A stretch of DNA of 64,000 nt from Saprospiraceae bacterium. GTDB lineage: Bacteria > Bacteroidota > Bacteroidia > Chitinophagales > Saprospiraceae. The position numbers were made by a program, and so were the translations under genes. Location of the stretch: the NCBI GenBank assembly GCA_041392805.1, contig JAWKLJ010000002.1, positions 3,425,001 through 3,489,000 of the forward strand, given 5' to 3'. Below the pieces are notes generated by a model. It had not been told where the DNA came from, made no database searches, and saw only the letters and a program-made list of their open reading frames with translations. Positions 1-9,576 of the stretch are shown in pieces. The first letter of the stretch is position 1. Each line of letters opens with the position of its first letter.

Positions 1-148
1 GGGGTAAGGGATCCTCTCAGGGTATCCTGGCGAGTGAAGGTCGGCGATTGACTCCAAACGAGCATGGGAAAAAGGAGTAAAAGGAGAAGGGAAAGCTTAG
101 TGATTTTTTGTTTGGTTTGCATGATTTTATACGTTAGATGGTCGAATT

Positions 149-271
149 ATGGGCAATGGGAATTACAATCAAAATTACAATGGCAATTATAATCAAAATT
201 ATAATGGGAATGAGAAAAGCGATAGCTCGATTCCGTCTTCCAAATTTATAATTAGGGGTGGGTATAAATAA
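149..271 (+). CDS. Possible small ORF with NYNQNYNG repeats
   Basis: An ATG-started frame of 40 codons contains two copies of an asparagine/tyrosine-rich unit (NYNQNYNG) followed by a short polar tail ending GGYK. The frame is closed by a TGA about 25 bases upstream of the ATG. It may be a genuine small peptide or the 3' end of a larger Asn-rich gene that was frameshifted near the window edge. Codon choice alternates TAC/TAT between the two repeat copies, which suggests the repeat was under coding constraint. No family recognised. Confidence 0.3.
   Translation: MGNGNYNQNYNGNYNQNYNGNEKSDSSIPSSKFIIRGGYK
161..208 (+). repeat. Two 24-bp tandem repeats (NYNQ-coding)
   Basis: Two adjacent 24-base units differ only at synonymous third positions (TAC/TAT) and one terminal base; they encode the repeated NYNQNYNG peptide. 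Confidence 0.6.
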
Positions 272-402
272 TTCGGGCTAATTCGTGGCTCAAACGAAAG
301 GTAAGCCACGAATTGACACGAATTTTCACGAATACGTAGGATTATGCAGCGCCAAACCCTCATATATATGAAATCGTTGGCTTTTTCTACCGATGCAAAA
401 GG

Positions 403-1830
403 TTATCCGCCCCAAATATAAGTCCCTACTGCACCGCCTGACAAATGAGTCTGCATTGTTTTTCCAGTAGAAGAAATGGTAAAATCAATTGCTTCGGTTC
501 CATCATTTTGGACAATTAATACCAATTGGTTATCCGGGGTTTTATAGGCCACGTTTTTTAATGGTCCGGGTTCATTGGAGGCAATGCGAATGGCACCAGG
601 CCGTACAAACTTGGAAGCGTGTGCAATAACATAATAAGCAACATTTCTGGTCACTTTGTTTCCATCGATGGTAAGGGCGCCAAGGCAGCGGTCGCAGCCG
701 CCTCGGTCGGTATGCGGATCCTGGTTGGCATCGGCGGCCAGGTTCCATTCCAGAACGGTCCGGCACCAATTGCGCGGCGCACCAATGATCAGGGTGCCAA
801 TGTGCCAGCCAAAGTCGCCAGCAAAATTACTCGGGTAACCCACCCACTGCTCCGTGAAGTAAAGGTGCTTATCAGGATAAGCCTCATGGACATCCGAAAG
901 CGTCTTGATATCACCGCCATACAAATGAAACGCAGAACCGTCTACGAATTTTGCTGCGGCTGCATCGGCCAAGATGCTAAGGGGGTAATCTGGCCGGTCG
1001 GCATTGTGGTCATATAGGATAATCTTTGTTTCCAGGCCAGCTGCTAAAAAGGCGGGGCCAAGGTGATCCCTAATAAATTCGGCCTGATCGGCTGCTTCCA
1101 TATACATACTAGGATTATTACCTGGATGCAGGGGCTCATTTTGAATGGTGACAGCGTCAATTCGGATGCCTTCCGCCTGCATCCCCTGGATATACTTCAC
1201 AAAATATTGGGCGTAAGTACTATAATATGCTTTCAAAAGGCTACCGCCTCGGGTATCTCTGTTATCTTTCATCCAAACGGGCGCCGACCAGGGAGACCCC
1301 AGGATCTTGAGTGTTGGATTTATCTTTAATATCTCTTGTAATACAGGAATCAAATCCGCCCGTTCCGGATCGAGGCTAAAATGATCCAAAGCTGCATCAG
1401 TCTGTCCTTCGGGAAGGTCATCATAGGAGAAAACATGGTCGCTCAGATCCGAGGCACCGATGCTGAGCCGTATATAACTTAAACCAATACTTTTGCCGTC
1501 TGCGGCGAAAAGTTCACGGAGTAGGCTATCCCTGGTAGTCGCTTCAAGCTGATGGATCAAGGTAGCACTCCCCCCGGTAAGCGTATACCCAAAGCCTTCC
1601 ATACTTTGATAGGTAACCGTGGGATCTACGGTAATGACGAGGGTCTCGGTTTCGTTATCCTGAAAGGACGGGGGTTGGTCCTGAGAGGCAAATAAAACCG
1701 ACTGATCGGGCATGGTCAGCCAGACCTTAGCCATCAAGTTTCCCTGGGTTTCCTGCACGGGCGCCTTGCAAGCGCTGAGGGCACATAGTAACAAAAGCAG
1801 CGCTAATCCTAAGGCATTATATTTGATCAT
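403..1830 (-). CDS. GH30-family glycoside hydrolase lipoprotein
   Basis: Predicted surface or periplasmic lipoprotein glycosidase of the glucosylceramidase-like GH30 clan. The start at MIKYNALG is chosen because it gives a lipoprotein signal with lipobox LSAC. The body is a TIM barrel beginning with EGFGYTLTGG, then SPWSAPVWMKDN. The likely acid/base Glu is in TIQNEPLH (about residue 230) and the nucleophile Glu in YFTEQWVG (about residue 326), both present. The C-terminus is the usual small beta domain. Length (about 475 aa) fits the family. Known members cleave beta-glucosidic or beta-1,6-glucan linkages; the substrate here cannot be read from sequence. An ATG two codons upstream (MFMIK) is an alternative start. 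Confidence 0.88.
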   Translation of the reverse strand: MIKYNALGLALLLLLCALSACKAPVQETQGNLMAKVWLTMPDQSVLFASQDQPPSFQDNETETLVITVDPTVTYQSMEGFGYTLTGGSATLIHQLEATTRDSLLRELFAADGKSIGLSYIRLSIGASDLSDHVFSYDDLPEGQTDAALDHFSLDPERADLIPVLQEILKINPTLKILGSPWSAPVWMKDNRDTRGGSLLKAYYSTYAQYFVKYIQGMQAEGIRIDAVTIQNEPLHPGNNPSMYMEAADQAEFIRDHLGPAFLAAGLETKIILYDHNADRPDYPLSILADAAAAKFVDGSAFHLYGGDIKTLSDVHEAYPDKHLYFTEQWVGYPSNFAGDFGWHIGTLIIGAPRNWCRTVLEWNLAADANQDPHTDRGGCDRCLGALTIDGNKVTRNVAYYVIAHASKFVRPGAIRIASNEPGPLKNVAYKTPDNQLVLIVQNDGTEAIDFTISSTGKTMQTHLSGGAVGTYIWGG

Positions 1831-2064
1831 AAACATTTTATTTGCCTGACACAGATAGCTCATCCATGCAGCTACAAGTTTATTGCAAGAAACAGGATTT
1901 TTTTTAGAATTGGATAAAAAAAGGTAGGATTTGAGCGGAATGCTTCCCGGCCTCAACTGCTTTTACCAGCAAGTTGAGGCCATAAAGATGGGAGCTTTAA
2001 ATAGAAACCGTTTTGAATAGGCAAACCTGAAGGTTTGAAATAGGCGTTTAACGATAAGTAGCTG

Positions 2065-3468
2065 TTATTCCTCCTCACAAATGAAGGTGCCATCCGCAGC
2101 ATAAATGACATAAACTTTTTTGCTGCTATTGTTTTTCTTTATATACACCCGGTACCAAAGATCGCCATTGGCACGCTCGATTTCCCAGGTCTTGTTATTC
2201 ATAATACGATAATCGGCATAATCACTTGCAATGGATCCTTTCACCTCATTCGGAAGCCCTTGTTCATCAAATGACTTGGCACTTTGAAGGAACTCTCCAT
2301 CCAAATCAAAATAAAGCAGTACAGTGGTAGGGCCGTTTTTCCCTTCCAACACATATACATCTGTGCCATCACAAAACCTTTGACTAGTACTGCTAAAGTT
2401 GAAGCCAGGGTAATTGGCGCTGATATAATCCTGGACGGCTTGCGGTAAATCTTCAGCGGAATGATCATGTTCCTCTTCCTCCCCTTCCTCTTCTTCTGCC
2501 GCATTGCCACATACAAAAATTCCGTCGGCTTTATAAGTTACCTCTTGCTCCTCATTATCGGTTTGAATGCGAACCTGATACCATATTTCGCCATCTTCCC
2601 GCGCGATGCGAAAAGCGCTATCCGCTGTTAAAATGAAGCCAGGATAATCCGTTTCAAGGGCTATCGTTACCGCTTCAGGCAACTCGCTATCTGGAATGGT
2701 CACGGCCTGTTGCAGCGGAAGGCCCTCTAAATCAAAATAGAGGTAGAGGGTATCAATGTCCAGGATAGCTTTAATTTCATAGGCTTCTGTTTCCCCACAG
2801 AGCAGGGTCCTCCGCAGGTCAAAGTCATACCCACTGAAGTTTTGCTCCAGGGAGTCGATAATGCGCTGAGGCAAATCATCGAATGAATCGTCTTCCTCCC
2901 CTTCTTCTTCTTCCTCCATGTCATCACACCGTGCATCGCTATTCATGATCTTGATAACAGGCCGCATGATGTATTTTCCGTTTCCTGTTCGATGGATAGA
3001 TGCTCCCGCATCGAAATCGAGCAGCAGATCGTATTGCGGCATAGTCAAAAGGTCGAGACAGGCTTTGATTTTCAAACCACTCTGACTACCCGATGGGATT
3101 TTAAGGGCGTACGTTTCCCCATCCACCACCACGGTGTTGTTGTCGCCCAGGATAAGGCGAACCTCGGTTATTCGTTCCAGCTGAAGATCTGCGTACGCGA
3201 TCAGGGTATCAATGCCATTCTGGAAATCTAAAAGGTTATAGATGCCAGCATTAGTTTCCAAGGGGATTTCTTCGAATCCCCCTGGGCCTTTCACCCGGAT
3301 GCCTTGCAAATCAATATTTACTTCCTCTAAGTCGATCGGGCCGTCTGTTAGGCGAATGTTTAAGGTAGTCGTGGAATTATTTTCATTTGATAGATCGGCT
3401 TCGAATACCGTCTCACAGGAAGCTAGGCCTATTAAAAGTAATAGAACTAAAAAATTAAATCTGTTCAT
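2065..3468 (-). CDS. DUF4382 lipoprotein with PepSY-like repeats
   Basis: Exported lipoprotein: starting at MNRFNFLV gives a signal with lipobox LASC. The first about 180 residues resemble DUF4382 (TTTLNIRLTDGPIDLEEVNI, then GIYNLLDFQNG). They are followed by three repeated about 80-residue modules of the PepSY-like type (DLPQRIIDSL..., DLPQAVQDYI...), joined by extremely acidic linkers of Glu/Asp with some His. PepSY-like domains in Bacteroidota are usually single-domain periplasmic proteins; the function of this fusion is unknown. The acidic linkers may bind cations or act as spacers (inference). Confidence 0.75.
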   Translation of the reverse strand: MNRFNFLVLLLLIGLASCETVFEADLSNENNSTTTLNIRLTDGPIDLEEVNIDLQGIRVKGPGGFEEIPLETNAGIYNLLDFQNGIDTLIAYADLQLERITEVRLILGDNNTVVVDGETYALKIPSGSQSGLKIKACLDLLTMPQYDLLLDFDAGASIHRTGNGKYIMRPVIKIMNSDARCDDMEEEEEGEEDDSFDDLPQRIIDSLEQNFSGYDFDLRRTLLCGETEAYEIKAILDIDTLYLYFDLEGLPLQQAVTIPDSELPEAVTIALETDYPGFILTADSAFRIAREDGEIWYQVRIQTDNEEQEVTYKADGIFVCGNAAEEEEGEEEEHDHSAEDLPQAVQDYISANYPGFNFSSTSQRFCDGTDVYVLEGKNGPTTVLLYFDLDGEFLQSAKSFDEQGLPNEVKGSIASDYADYRIMNNKTWEIERANGDLWYRVYIKKNNSSKKVYVIYAADGTFICEEE

Positions 3469-3635
3469 AGGAAGCGTGATTACATTAAAAAATAGTGTTG
3501 CTAGTGTAAAAAACACGGGGCCGCTTATGCAGCGACCCCGGGGAAAATTCATGGGATTAAATATCAGCTAGTAGTGTTCTTGGGATTAAAAATGTTAGCT
3601 AATCGTGTTCATGGGATTATGATTCAGCCTTAAGG

Positions 3636-4823
3636 CTATCTAAAAAAACTTTGAATATACATTCGCTTATCTGTGATCACTTTGAAAGTATAAATACCCG
3701 CTGGATAATCACCAATATGGAACTGCTGTTTACTTTCGATGGCATCAAATCGTTTGCTAGATAACAATCGGCCATTGACATCGAAAAGCTGGACAAGCCT
3801 GATCTTTTCCGTTGGGTGTTCCAGTTCAATCGTGACTTCCTGGCCTGTTGCAGGATTGGGAAACAGCTTGATGCCTTTCCTGGTAATCGGTACGATGGTT
3901 GCCGTGGTAGAATCCACTGAAAAGGCAAAATCAGAAGGCGCAATGGGTGCATCGATCAAGCCCAAATCCACCATTTTGATGTCTGTCGTATTGATCGTAG
4001 TGAGACCAACAACGATGTCTTCCATCACGATGGAAAAGGTGCCAATATCTCCGAAACCACCAACTGTTTGCTGGTTTTTGCGAACGATAGCGATCTGGGC
4101 TACCCCCGTATTTCTGTCGTTCTTGATAAATTGGATCACCTTATCGTCTCCCATGCCATTCATCCAGGTATCATCCAGGATATCCAGCCGGAAATCATTT
4201 CCCTGGTTGCCCACAACATCCGGATCATAAATCACCGTAAAGGCAACGCCGTAGAAGTTGGTGATACTGTCAGTGGATGTACCTAGCGACAAATTGGCTT
4301 CCAACGTTCCGCCGGGAGGGATGACGGTAGCATTAGGTGTCAACAATAAAACGGGGTCTGTTTCGGCATTCCCATTGGCATAATCATCAGGGATGACCGT
4401 ACCGTGGACTAGTCCAAAATTATTTTCAATGACCGTCTTATCATCATCATCTACATCGCCGTCGCCATCACAATCTGCAAAAGAAAAATTCAAACCATCG
4501 GGGAAACTCATGTCCCAAAGAACAGCTGGCAAGTCCTGACTCACCCAATCGGTGGTCGGACTAAGCCTGCTATCTCCAGTAGCACCTTTTGCCACTGCCC
4601 AGTACAGCACGTCAATGTTATTGACGATACCATTGTTGTTAATGTCACCTGGCCAAACTTGCTGGCCCAGGCTCATAGGGATGTTTAATAGGATTATAAC
4701 TGTCGTTAGAATTAGCTTGCTCAATTGTGGGATTGTTTGTAATTCTGATACAAAGATGGGGCGGAAAAAGGGACCTAGCAAATACATTTTTCGTGTTTTT
4801 TCAGTTAAAAAAGTTATCTTCAA
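3636..4823 (-). CDS. Dockerin/cohesin-like T9SS-secreted protein
   Basis: Secreted protein with an N-terminal hydrophobic signal ending near SLGQ. Two EF-hand-like calcium motifs of dockerin type follow (GDINNNGIVNNIDVLYW and DCDGDGDVDDDDKTVIENNF). Next comes an about 120-residue beta domain resembling cohesin folds (VIYDPDVV, GDIGTFSIVMEDI), then a type A T9SS C-terminal domain (IKLFPNPATGQ ... GIYTFKVITDKR). Such proteins are exported through the outer membrane and attached to the surface. The real start may be the Met 12 codons in. The ligand is unknown; the dockerin-like part may be structural only. Confidence 0.75.
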   Translation of the reverse strand: MKITFLTEKTRKMYLLGPFFRPIFVSELQTIPQLSKLILTTVIILLNIPMSLGQQVWPGDINNNGIVNNIDVLYWAVAKGATGDSRLSPTTDWVSQDLPAVLWDMSFPDGLNFSFADCDGDGDVDDDDKTVIENNFGLVHGTVIPDDYANGNAETDPVLLLTPNATVIPPGGTLEANLSLGTSTDSITNFYGVAFTVIYDPDVVGNQGNDFRLDILDDTWMNGMGDDKVIQFIKNDRNTGVAQIAIVRKNQQTVGGFGDIGTFSIVMEDIVVGLTTINTTDIKMVDLGLIDAPIAPSDFAFSVDSTTATIVPITRKGIKLFPNPATGQEVTIELEHPTEKIRLVQLFDVNGRLLSSKRFDAIESKQQFHIGDYPAGIYTFKVITDKRMYIQSFFR

Positions 4824-4964
4824 TTGCTTAATTCAGCAATAACACTTGTAAAAATAATCATAAATTATTAACAATCAATTATTTATTAAATAACAAATTA
4901 CAATTAATAAAATATAAATTGTTTCATTTTTCAACTAGCAGCAAAAAAATCAGTCCATAAATTC

Positions 4965-6374
4965 ATGAAAAAAAGTAAACTGATAGCCCTTTTAGCGTCT
5001 TTTGATCAAACTGACTTTCGACAATTTTGCGAATTCGTTGCTTCTCCTTTCTTTAATAAGAACCAGGAGTTAATCTTTTTTGTCGACTATCTGGAAACTT
5101 TGGCGCCGGAATTTACGACAGATAAAGTTAAGAAAGCGGATGTATTTCGTGCTTTATATCCCGGAGAGGCCTTCGATAAGAAGAAAATGGCTTATTTAAT
5201 GAACTACCTGCTGAAGCTAGGAGAGCATTTTCTAGCAATCCAGCGCTACCAAAAGGAGGAAATCCTAATGAAGTACCATGTCCTCGATCAGTTTGTGGAG
5301 CGGAAACTGGATAAGCATTATCATTATCTTTTACATAAAACCCAGGAGAACCTTCAGGAAATGAAAAACCGGGATGAGCAGGCTTATTATTACCAATACC
5401 TGATCGGCAAGGTTGCCAGCGATTATTTTTATAGCCAGCAAGTTCGAAAATTTGACCCTAGTCTGCAAATGGTTTCTGATGAGTTAGACCAGTTTTATTT
5501 CTTTCACAAGTTGAAATACAGCTGTGAAATGCTTAACCGCCAGGCCATTATTACCGCTGAATACCACCTTACCTTCGTTGATGAACTGAGGTCCTACCTC
5601 CTCAACAAAGAAGAGATTGACCCCTTGATTGAAATCTACCTGCGGATATTTTTGTCCATCAAACACGAAGAAGAGGAAGAACATTTCGAGAAGCTGATGC
5701 ACCTCATTGAGAATTATACGGATACGGTCAATGACAAGATCCGGCGAGAAATCTACCTCTATGCGCTAAACTATTGCGCCCCGAAAATCAGAAAAGGAAA
5801 GGAAAAGTACATCCCGATCATGCTCGACCTCTATATCAAAGGTATTGAGAACAAAGCCTTGTTCGATGGCGCCTATCTTTCTCACTGGACTTATTCGAAT
5901 GTCATTAAACTGGCCCTTCGCCTGGAGCGATTCGAGTGGACCGAGACTTTTATTAAAGAAAATGCGATTTGCCTGCCGCCACAACTGCGCGAAGGAGCCG
6001 AGCATTATAACCTGTCCGAGCTGTACTACCACAAAAGAGATTTCGACCAGGTCCTCAATCATCTCAACCAGCTACACTTCACCGATCTACATTACCACCT
6101 GGGGTCAAGGGTCATCCTCCTAAAAACCTATTATGAGCTGGAAGCTGAGGAACCGCTGCTTTCTTTGCTGTCCTCCTTCAGCGTATACCTCCGCAGAAAC
6201 AATACCATCTCTCCCCCACTCAAAAAAACCTACCTCAATTTCTGTAACCTCCTGCACCAAATCCTTCGAAGAAATCCAAAGAAATGGGACGCCCTCGGCC
6301 AAGATATCAACAATACGCAACCTTTGGCGGAAAGGGCCTGGCTGCTGCAGTTGTGGAAGCAGGAGCAGGGGTGA
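4965..6374 (+). CDS. Helical cytoplasmic protein of unknown function
   Basis: A 469-residue protein without signal peptide or transmembrane segment, rich in Leu, Tyr and charged residues in a pattern typical of all-helical repeat proteins (short TPR-like helices such as EHYNLSELYYHKRDFDQVLNH). It is divergently oriented from the upstream T9SS gene and preceded by about 120 bp of very AT-rich DNA that probably carries its promoter. No enzyme motif is visible and I do not recognise the family. Confidence 0.7.
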   Translation: MKKSKLIALLASFDQTDFRQFCEFVASPFFNKNQELIFFVDYLETLAPEFTTDKVKKADVFRALYPGEAFDKKKMAYLMNYLLKLGEHFLAIQRYQKEEILMKYHVLDQFVERKLDKHYHYLLHKTQENLQEMKNRDEQAYYYQYLIGKVASDYFYSQQVRKFDPSLQMVSDELDQFYFFHKLKYSCEMLNRQAIITAEYHLTFVDELRSYLLNKEEIDPLIEIYLRIFLSIKHEEEEEHFEKLMHLIENYTDTVNDKIRREIYLYALNYCAPKIRKGKEKYIPIMLDLYIKGIENKALFDGAYLSHWTYSNVIKLALRLERFEWTETFIKENAICLPPQLREGAEHYNLSELYYHKRDFDQVLNHLNQLHFTDLHYHLGSRVILLKTYYELEAEEPLLSLLSSFSVYLRRNNTISPPLKKTYLNFCNLLHQILRRNPKKWDALGQDINNTQPLAERAWLLQLWKQEQG

Positions 6375-6613
6375 TGGGGCTATTAGGTTCTATGGGATTT
6401 ACGCTGCGACAGCCCTGAATCAAAATCCCTGCCCTGGAATAAGATGAAGGTAGGAAAAGGGCGTGGAGGACGCTACTTTGGCGTTCTATTGTTCGCTACA
6501 CGTTGGGCTTGAGGGACTGGGCTGCAAACTCCAGTCTGCTGTGTGAGTTGCTATACGCCACCCCTACACAAAAAAAATGGCAGTAAAAATGGCAAAAAAA
6601 AAGCCTTAAAACG

Positions 6614-6644
6614 ACAGAAGCCGTTGAAATTCAACGGCTTCTGT
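6614..6644. terminator. Strong hairpin terminator beside tRNA
   Basis: A perfect 14-bp stem (ACAGAAGCCGTTGA with its complement) closes a 3-base loop. On the minus strand it is followed, after a few bases, by a long T run, so it should terminate tRNA transcription. A shorter T run on the other side means it could also serve plus-strand transcripts arriving from the upstream gene. Confidence 0.8.
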
Positions 6645-6663
6645 TTAAAAGTAAGAAATTTTG

Positions 6664-6736
<73 letters not shown>

Positions 6737-6799
6737 ATATTGGATTGCAAATGTACGAGAGTTTTTTGGTTTTACAAGAATAAATAACTTATTTTTTAA

Positions 6800-9196
6800 T
6801 TATTCTCCGTCAGACACTACAAACTTTAGTCGTTGGCGGCCTCCTTTTTCACTTTCCAAAACGCCAATGTATAAACCGGGGGGCCAATCTTGTACCGTTA
6901 GGCTAAAGTCGAGGCCCTTTCCCAATAGGGTGTTCTCGGTGTGGATAAGACGGCCAGAGACATCATAGATGCTAAGCTGAAAGGCCTGGGTGCCTGCCTG
7001 GTCAGATTGGTAAGAAAGGTTAATTTTGTCCTTTGATGGGTTTGGAAATAATTTTACAAAAAACTCATTATCATCTATTTCAATACTATTAATAGTATCT
7101 TCTGTGAAAAAATAAATCTTTAAATCATCAAAATAAAATCCATCTTCATTGATGAAGCGGTCGGTGATCAGCTCGAAGCGCAATTTGAAACTATCGCCGG
7201 GCATCAGGTAGTCGGATAGCAAAATATTTTCATTGACCCACTCGAGTTGGGCGCCATCGTAGACGGGTTCTCCTTCCTTTTGACTGGGAGTGCCTGCTTC
7301 GCTGTATTGGCCGCATAAGGGGAAAAAGTCGCCATCATTGACTGCCATTTTAACTTGAACAAAGTCAAAGTCGCTTTCTGTTACCCATTTGGCCCAAAAA
7401 TTCAGGTAGGCATCCGTGAAATTTTGAACAGGTATATAGTTTTTGGTTTCTATACTATTGGTTGATTCCGACTGATAATCACCGAGGGGAGAATCGGTCA
7501 TACTAAAAGGTGCGCTCACAAAATCGGAGCTGGAAAGTCCCCAGCTGGATGCATCCGTCCAAGCACCATTGGAGGCAAGGTCATCCGCATAAGCTGCCGG
7601 ATAAAGGTGGATCAATTTTTGAATGGTGTCTTTGATGACAAAGTCGCCATTATCTACCCGCAACTCAAAAAGGACCGATTCGCCTTCGACCATGTCACCT
7701 AGAAGCTCCCAGGACAAGAAGTCTTTTACCTCCTCGTATAAGTCCAGGTTATGATAGGTCTTCGAGCTATTTACCATCCTTATTTTAGCAGATAAAGGCT
7801 TGACTTCAACTGTTAAAGGGCCACCCGCTAAGCCATAACGGGTTAGGGCAAATTGAATATTTGGCTGGTCAATAGCAATTAGTTTGGGACCAATATCCCG
7901 GGCGATACCAAAGCGATGTAGCACCCGCACCGCTGACAGGTTCATCCACATACTAGCTTGGCAATTGGAAATAATTCGATTAAGTGGGGGCCAAAACCCG
8001 CCGCCTGCGCCGCCGCCGCCTACCTCTGGGGTCATAGAAATGATCGCCCTTGCGCCATACATCCAGTCGTCAGCATCACCGTTAACGGTATAACCTACCG
8101 TTTCTGATCCGGTGCCTGATTGGTATTGATTCTGAAGGGTGTACAAATCCGCCCAGTTGGAAAAAAAAGCTGCATCGGGGGTTGGCGAATCGGAATAACC
8201 CCAGGGGAATACCAGCAGATTCCCATAGGTATGGTAATTCATTGCGACTTTGATATCACGAGCTTGGCAAAAATCCCTGACTGCCCGAGTCTCGACCTCC
8301 GAGAAAGGTGCTGTACCCCTGAAGGTGTCCGACTGAGGATTGGGAGAAGAACCGCTGTTGTCATATCCCCATTCATAACCATAGTTGCGATTGAGGTCGG
8401 TACCCACCGACCCTCCCTCCAAGGGGCGTCTATTCTTTCGCCACATACCACCGCCGTTTGGCGAAATAGTCTGGTTGTATAAGTAGCCATCAGGGTTGAC
8501 ACAAGGGATAAAATAGAGCTGGGTGTGGTCGACTAGATAGCGAATTTCTTCATCCGACTCATAATTTTCCAGCAAATACCACATGTGAAAAATCAGCTGA
8601 GACAAGCTATTTGGCTCGCGGGCGTGATGCAGGGCCGTGTACAAAACGCCAGGTTCGGCTTCATCTGTTTCAGGGTTGTCTGAAATTTTCAACCAATAGA
8701 TGTTATTCCCTCTGTTGGTTAAATAAGTCCCGATCGGTTCTCTGCTGGAAATTAAATCAGGATATTTTAGCTTCATCTGATCCAATTGATACAGCATTTC
8801 CTGATAAGTAAAAAAACCACCCATGGAACCATAGGTGAAATTTGCGGGAACGGTGTATTTATCTTGGTTATTGGTGTTGCAATCATCAAGCCCTCTTGTT
8901 TCGAAAAGCTTGTCCCGATCTGGGGATTGATAATGACTTACCATGTCCGTAATCAGCACGTCTACCTCATATCCAGCCGCTTCGATCTGCCCTATTTCAT
9001 CTTCCGAAAAATCGTTGATCAAGTATTTACCAGGATAAAAAGTCCCATGATCCGTTTCTATCCCAAGTTGGTTCAAAGGGGCTACTGATTTTCCCTGCAG
9101 GTCCACTTTCACTCGGTGAAAAAGCGGCATCCCGTCTTGCCCCAACAAACTATTCATCAGGCATACAAACAGCAGAAATAGTGTTGTTTTTTTCAT
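6800..9196 (-). CDS. M14-family zinc carboxypeptidase with T9SS domain
   Basis: Secreted metallocarboxypeptidase. The chosen start MKKTTLFLLF gives a classical signal peptide ending LLGQ; the longer frame upstream adds no signal. Zinc ligands are visible as HHARE (about residues 188-193) and the later His in MNYHTYGN (about 320), with a catalytic Glu in MTPEVGG (about 387). Beyond the peptidase are beta-sandwich regions, then a T9SS type A sorting domain (VKLFPNPSKDKINL ... GLYIGVLESEKGG). It probably trims peptides at the cell surface or in the medium. It stands alone, next to the tRNA. Confidence 0.9.
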   Translation of the reverse strand: MKKTTLFLLFVCLMNSLLGQDGMPLFHRVKVDLQGKSVAPLNQLGIETDHGTFYPGKYLINDFSEDEIGQIEAAGYEVDVLITDMVSHYQSPDRDKLFETRGLDDCNTNNQDKYTVPANFTYGSMGGFFTYQEMLYQLDQMKLKYPDLISSREPIGTYLTNRGNNIYWLKISDNPETDEAEPGVLYTALHHAREPNSLSQLIFHMWYLLENYESDEEIRYLVDHTQLYFIPCVNPDGYLYNQTISPNGGGMWRKNRRPLEGGSVGTDLNRNYGYEWGYDNSGSSPNPQSDTFRGTAPFSEVETRAVRDFCQARDIKVAMNYHTYGNLLVFPWGYSDSPTPDAAFFSNWADLYTLQNQYQSGTGSETVGYTVNGDADDWMYGARAIISMTPEVGGGGAGGGFWPPLNRIISNCQASMWMNLSAVRVLHRFGIARDIGPKLIAIDQPNIQFALTRYGLAGGPLTVEVKPLSAKIRMVNSSKTYHNLDLYEEVKDFLSWELLGDMVEGESVLFELRVDNGDFVIKDTIQKLIHLYPAAYADDLASNGAWTDASSWGLSSSDFVSAPFSMTDSPLGDYQSESTNSIETKNYIPVQNFTDAYLNFWAKWVTESDFDFVQVKMAVNDGDFFPLCGQYSEAGTPSQKEGEPVYDGAQLEWVNENILLSDYLMPGDSFKLRFELITDRFINEDGFYFDDLKIYFFTEDTINSIEIDDNEFFVKLFPNPSKDKINLSYQSDQAGTQAFQLSIYDVSGRLIHTENTLLGKGLDFSLTVQDWPPGLYIGVLESEKGGRQRLKFVVSDGE

Positions 9197-9576
9197 AAAT
9201 GACATTTTGGCAAGGCAAAGGTCGTTAATTCGAAGGTAAAGCACCTGAAAAAAGTCCCCCTTTTGTCGACTCTTTTCCATTCCTAGCTTCTCATTTGCTG
9301 AAAAAAGCACGAAATACAATTGTTATATATTTTTTTCATATGTGAATATTGTTTTTTCACTTCGTTTATCTTTATATTTGCAATTATCTCATGCCAGCAT
9401 TGCCTCCTTTTGCCTAACAAGCGTTTTATTTTTCAAGCAAAATCTGGAGAGCTTGTTTGGAGGCTTTTCCCTTTCAAACCCAATTTAAGTTTTACAACAT
9501 TTCATATATGTCCCCTTTAGTCTATATCCATTTGATATCGCTAACCGGTATCTTAGTACTTTGAAACTAAAGGAAA

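Noticed and set aside
1..148. Possible coding sequence upstream of the NYNQ repeat
   Set aside because: All frames contain stops and no start or recognisable motif; nothing can be supported.
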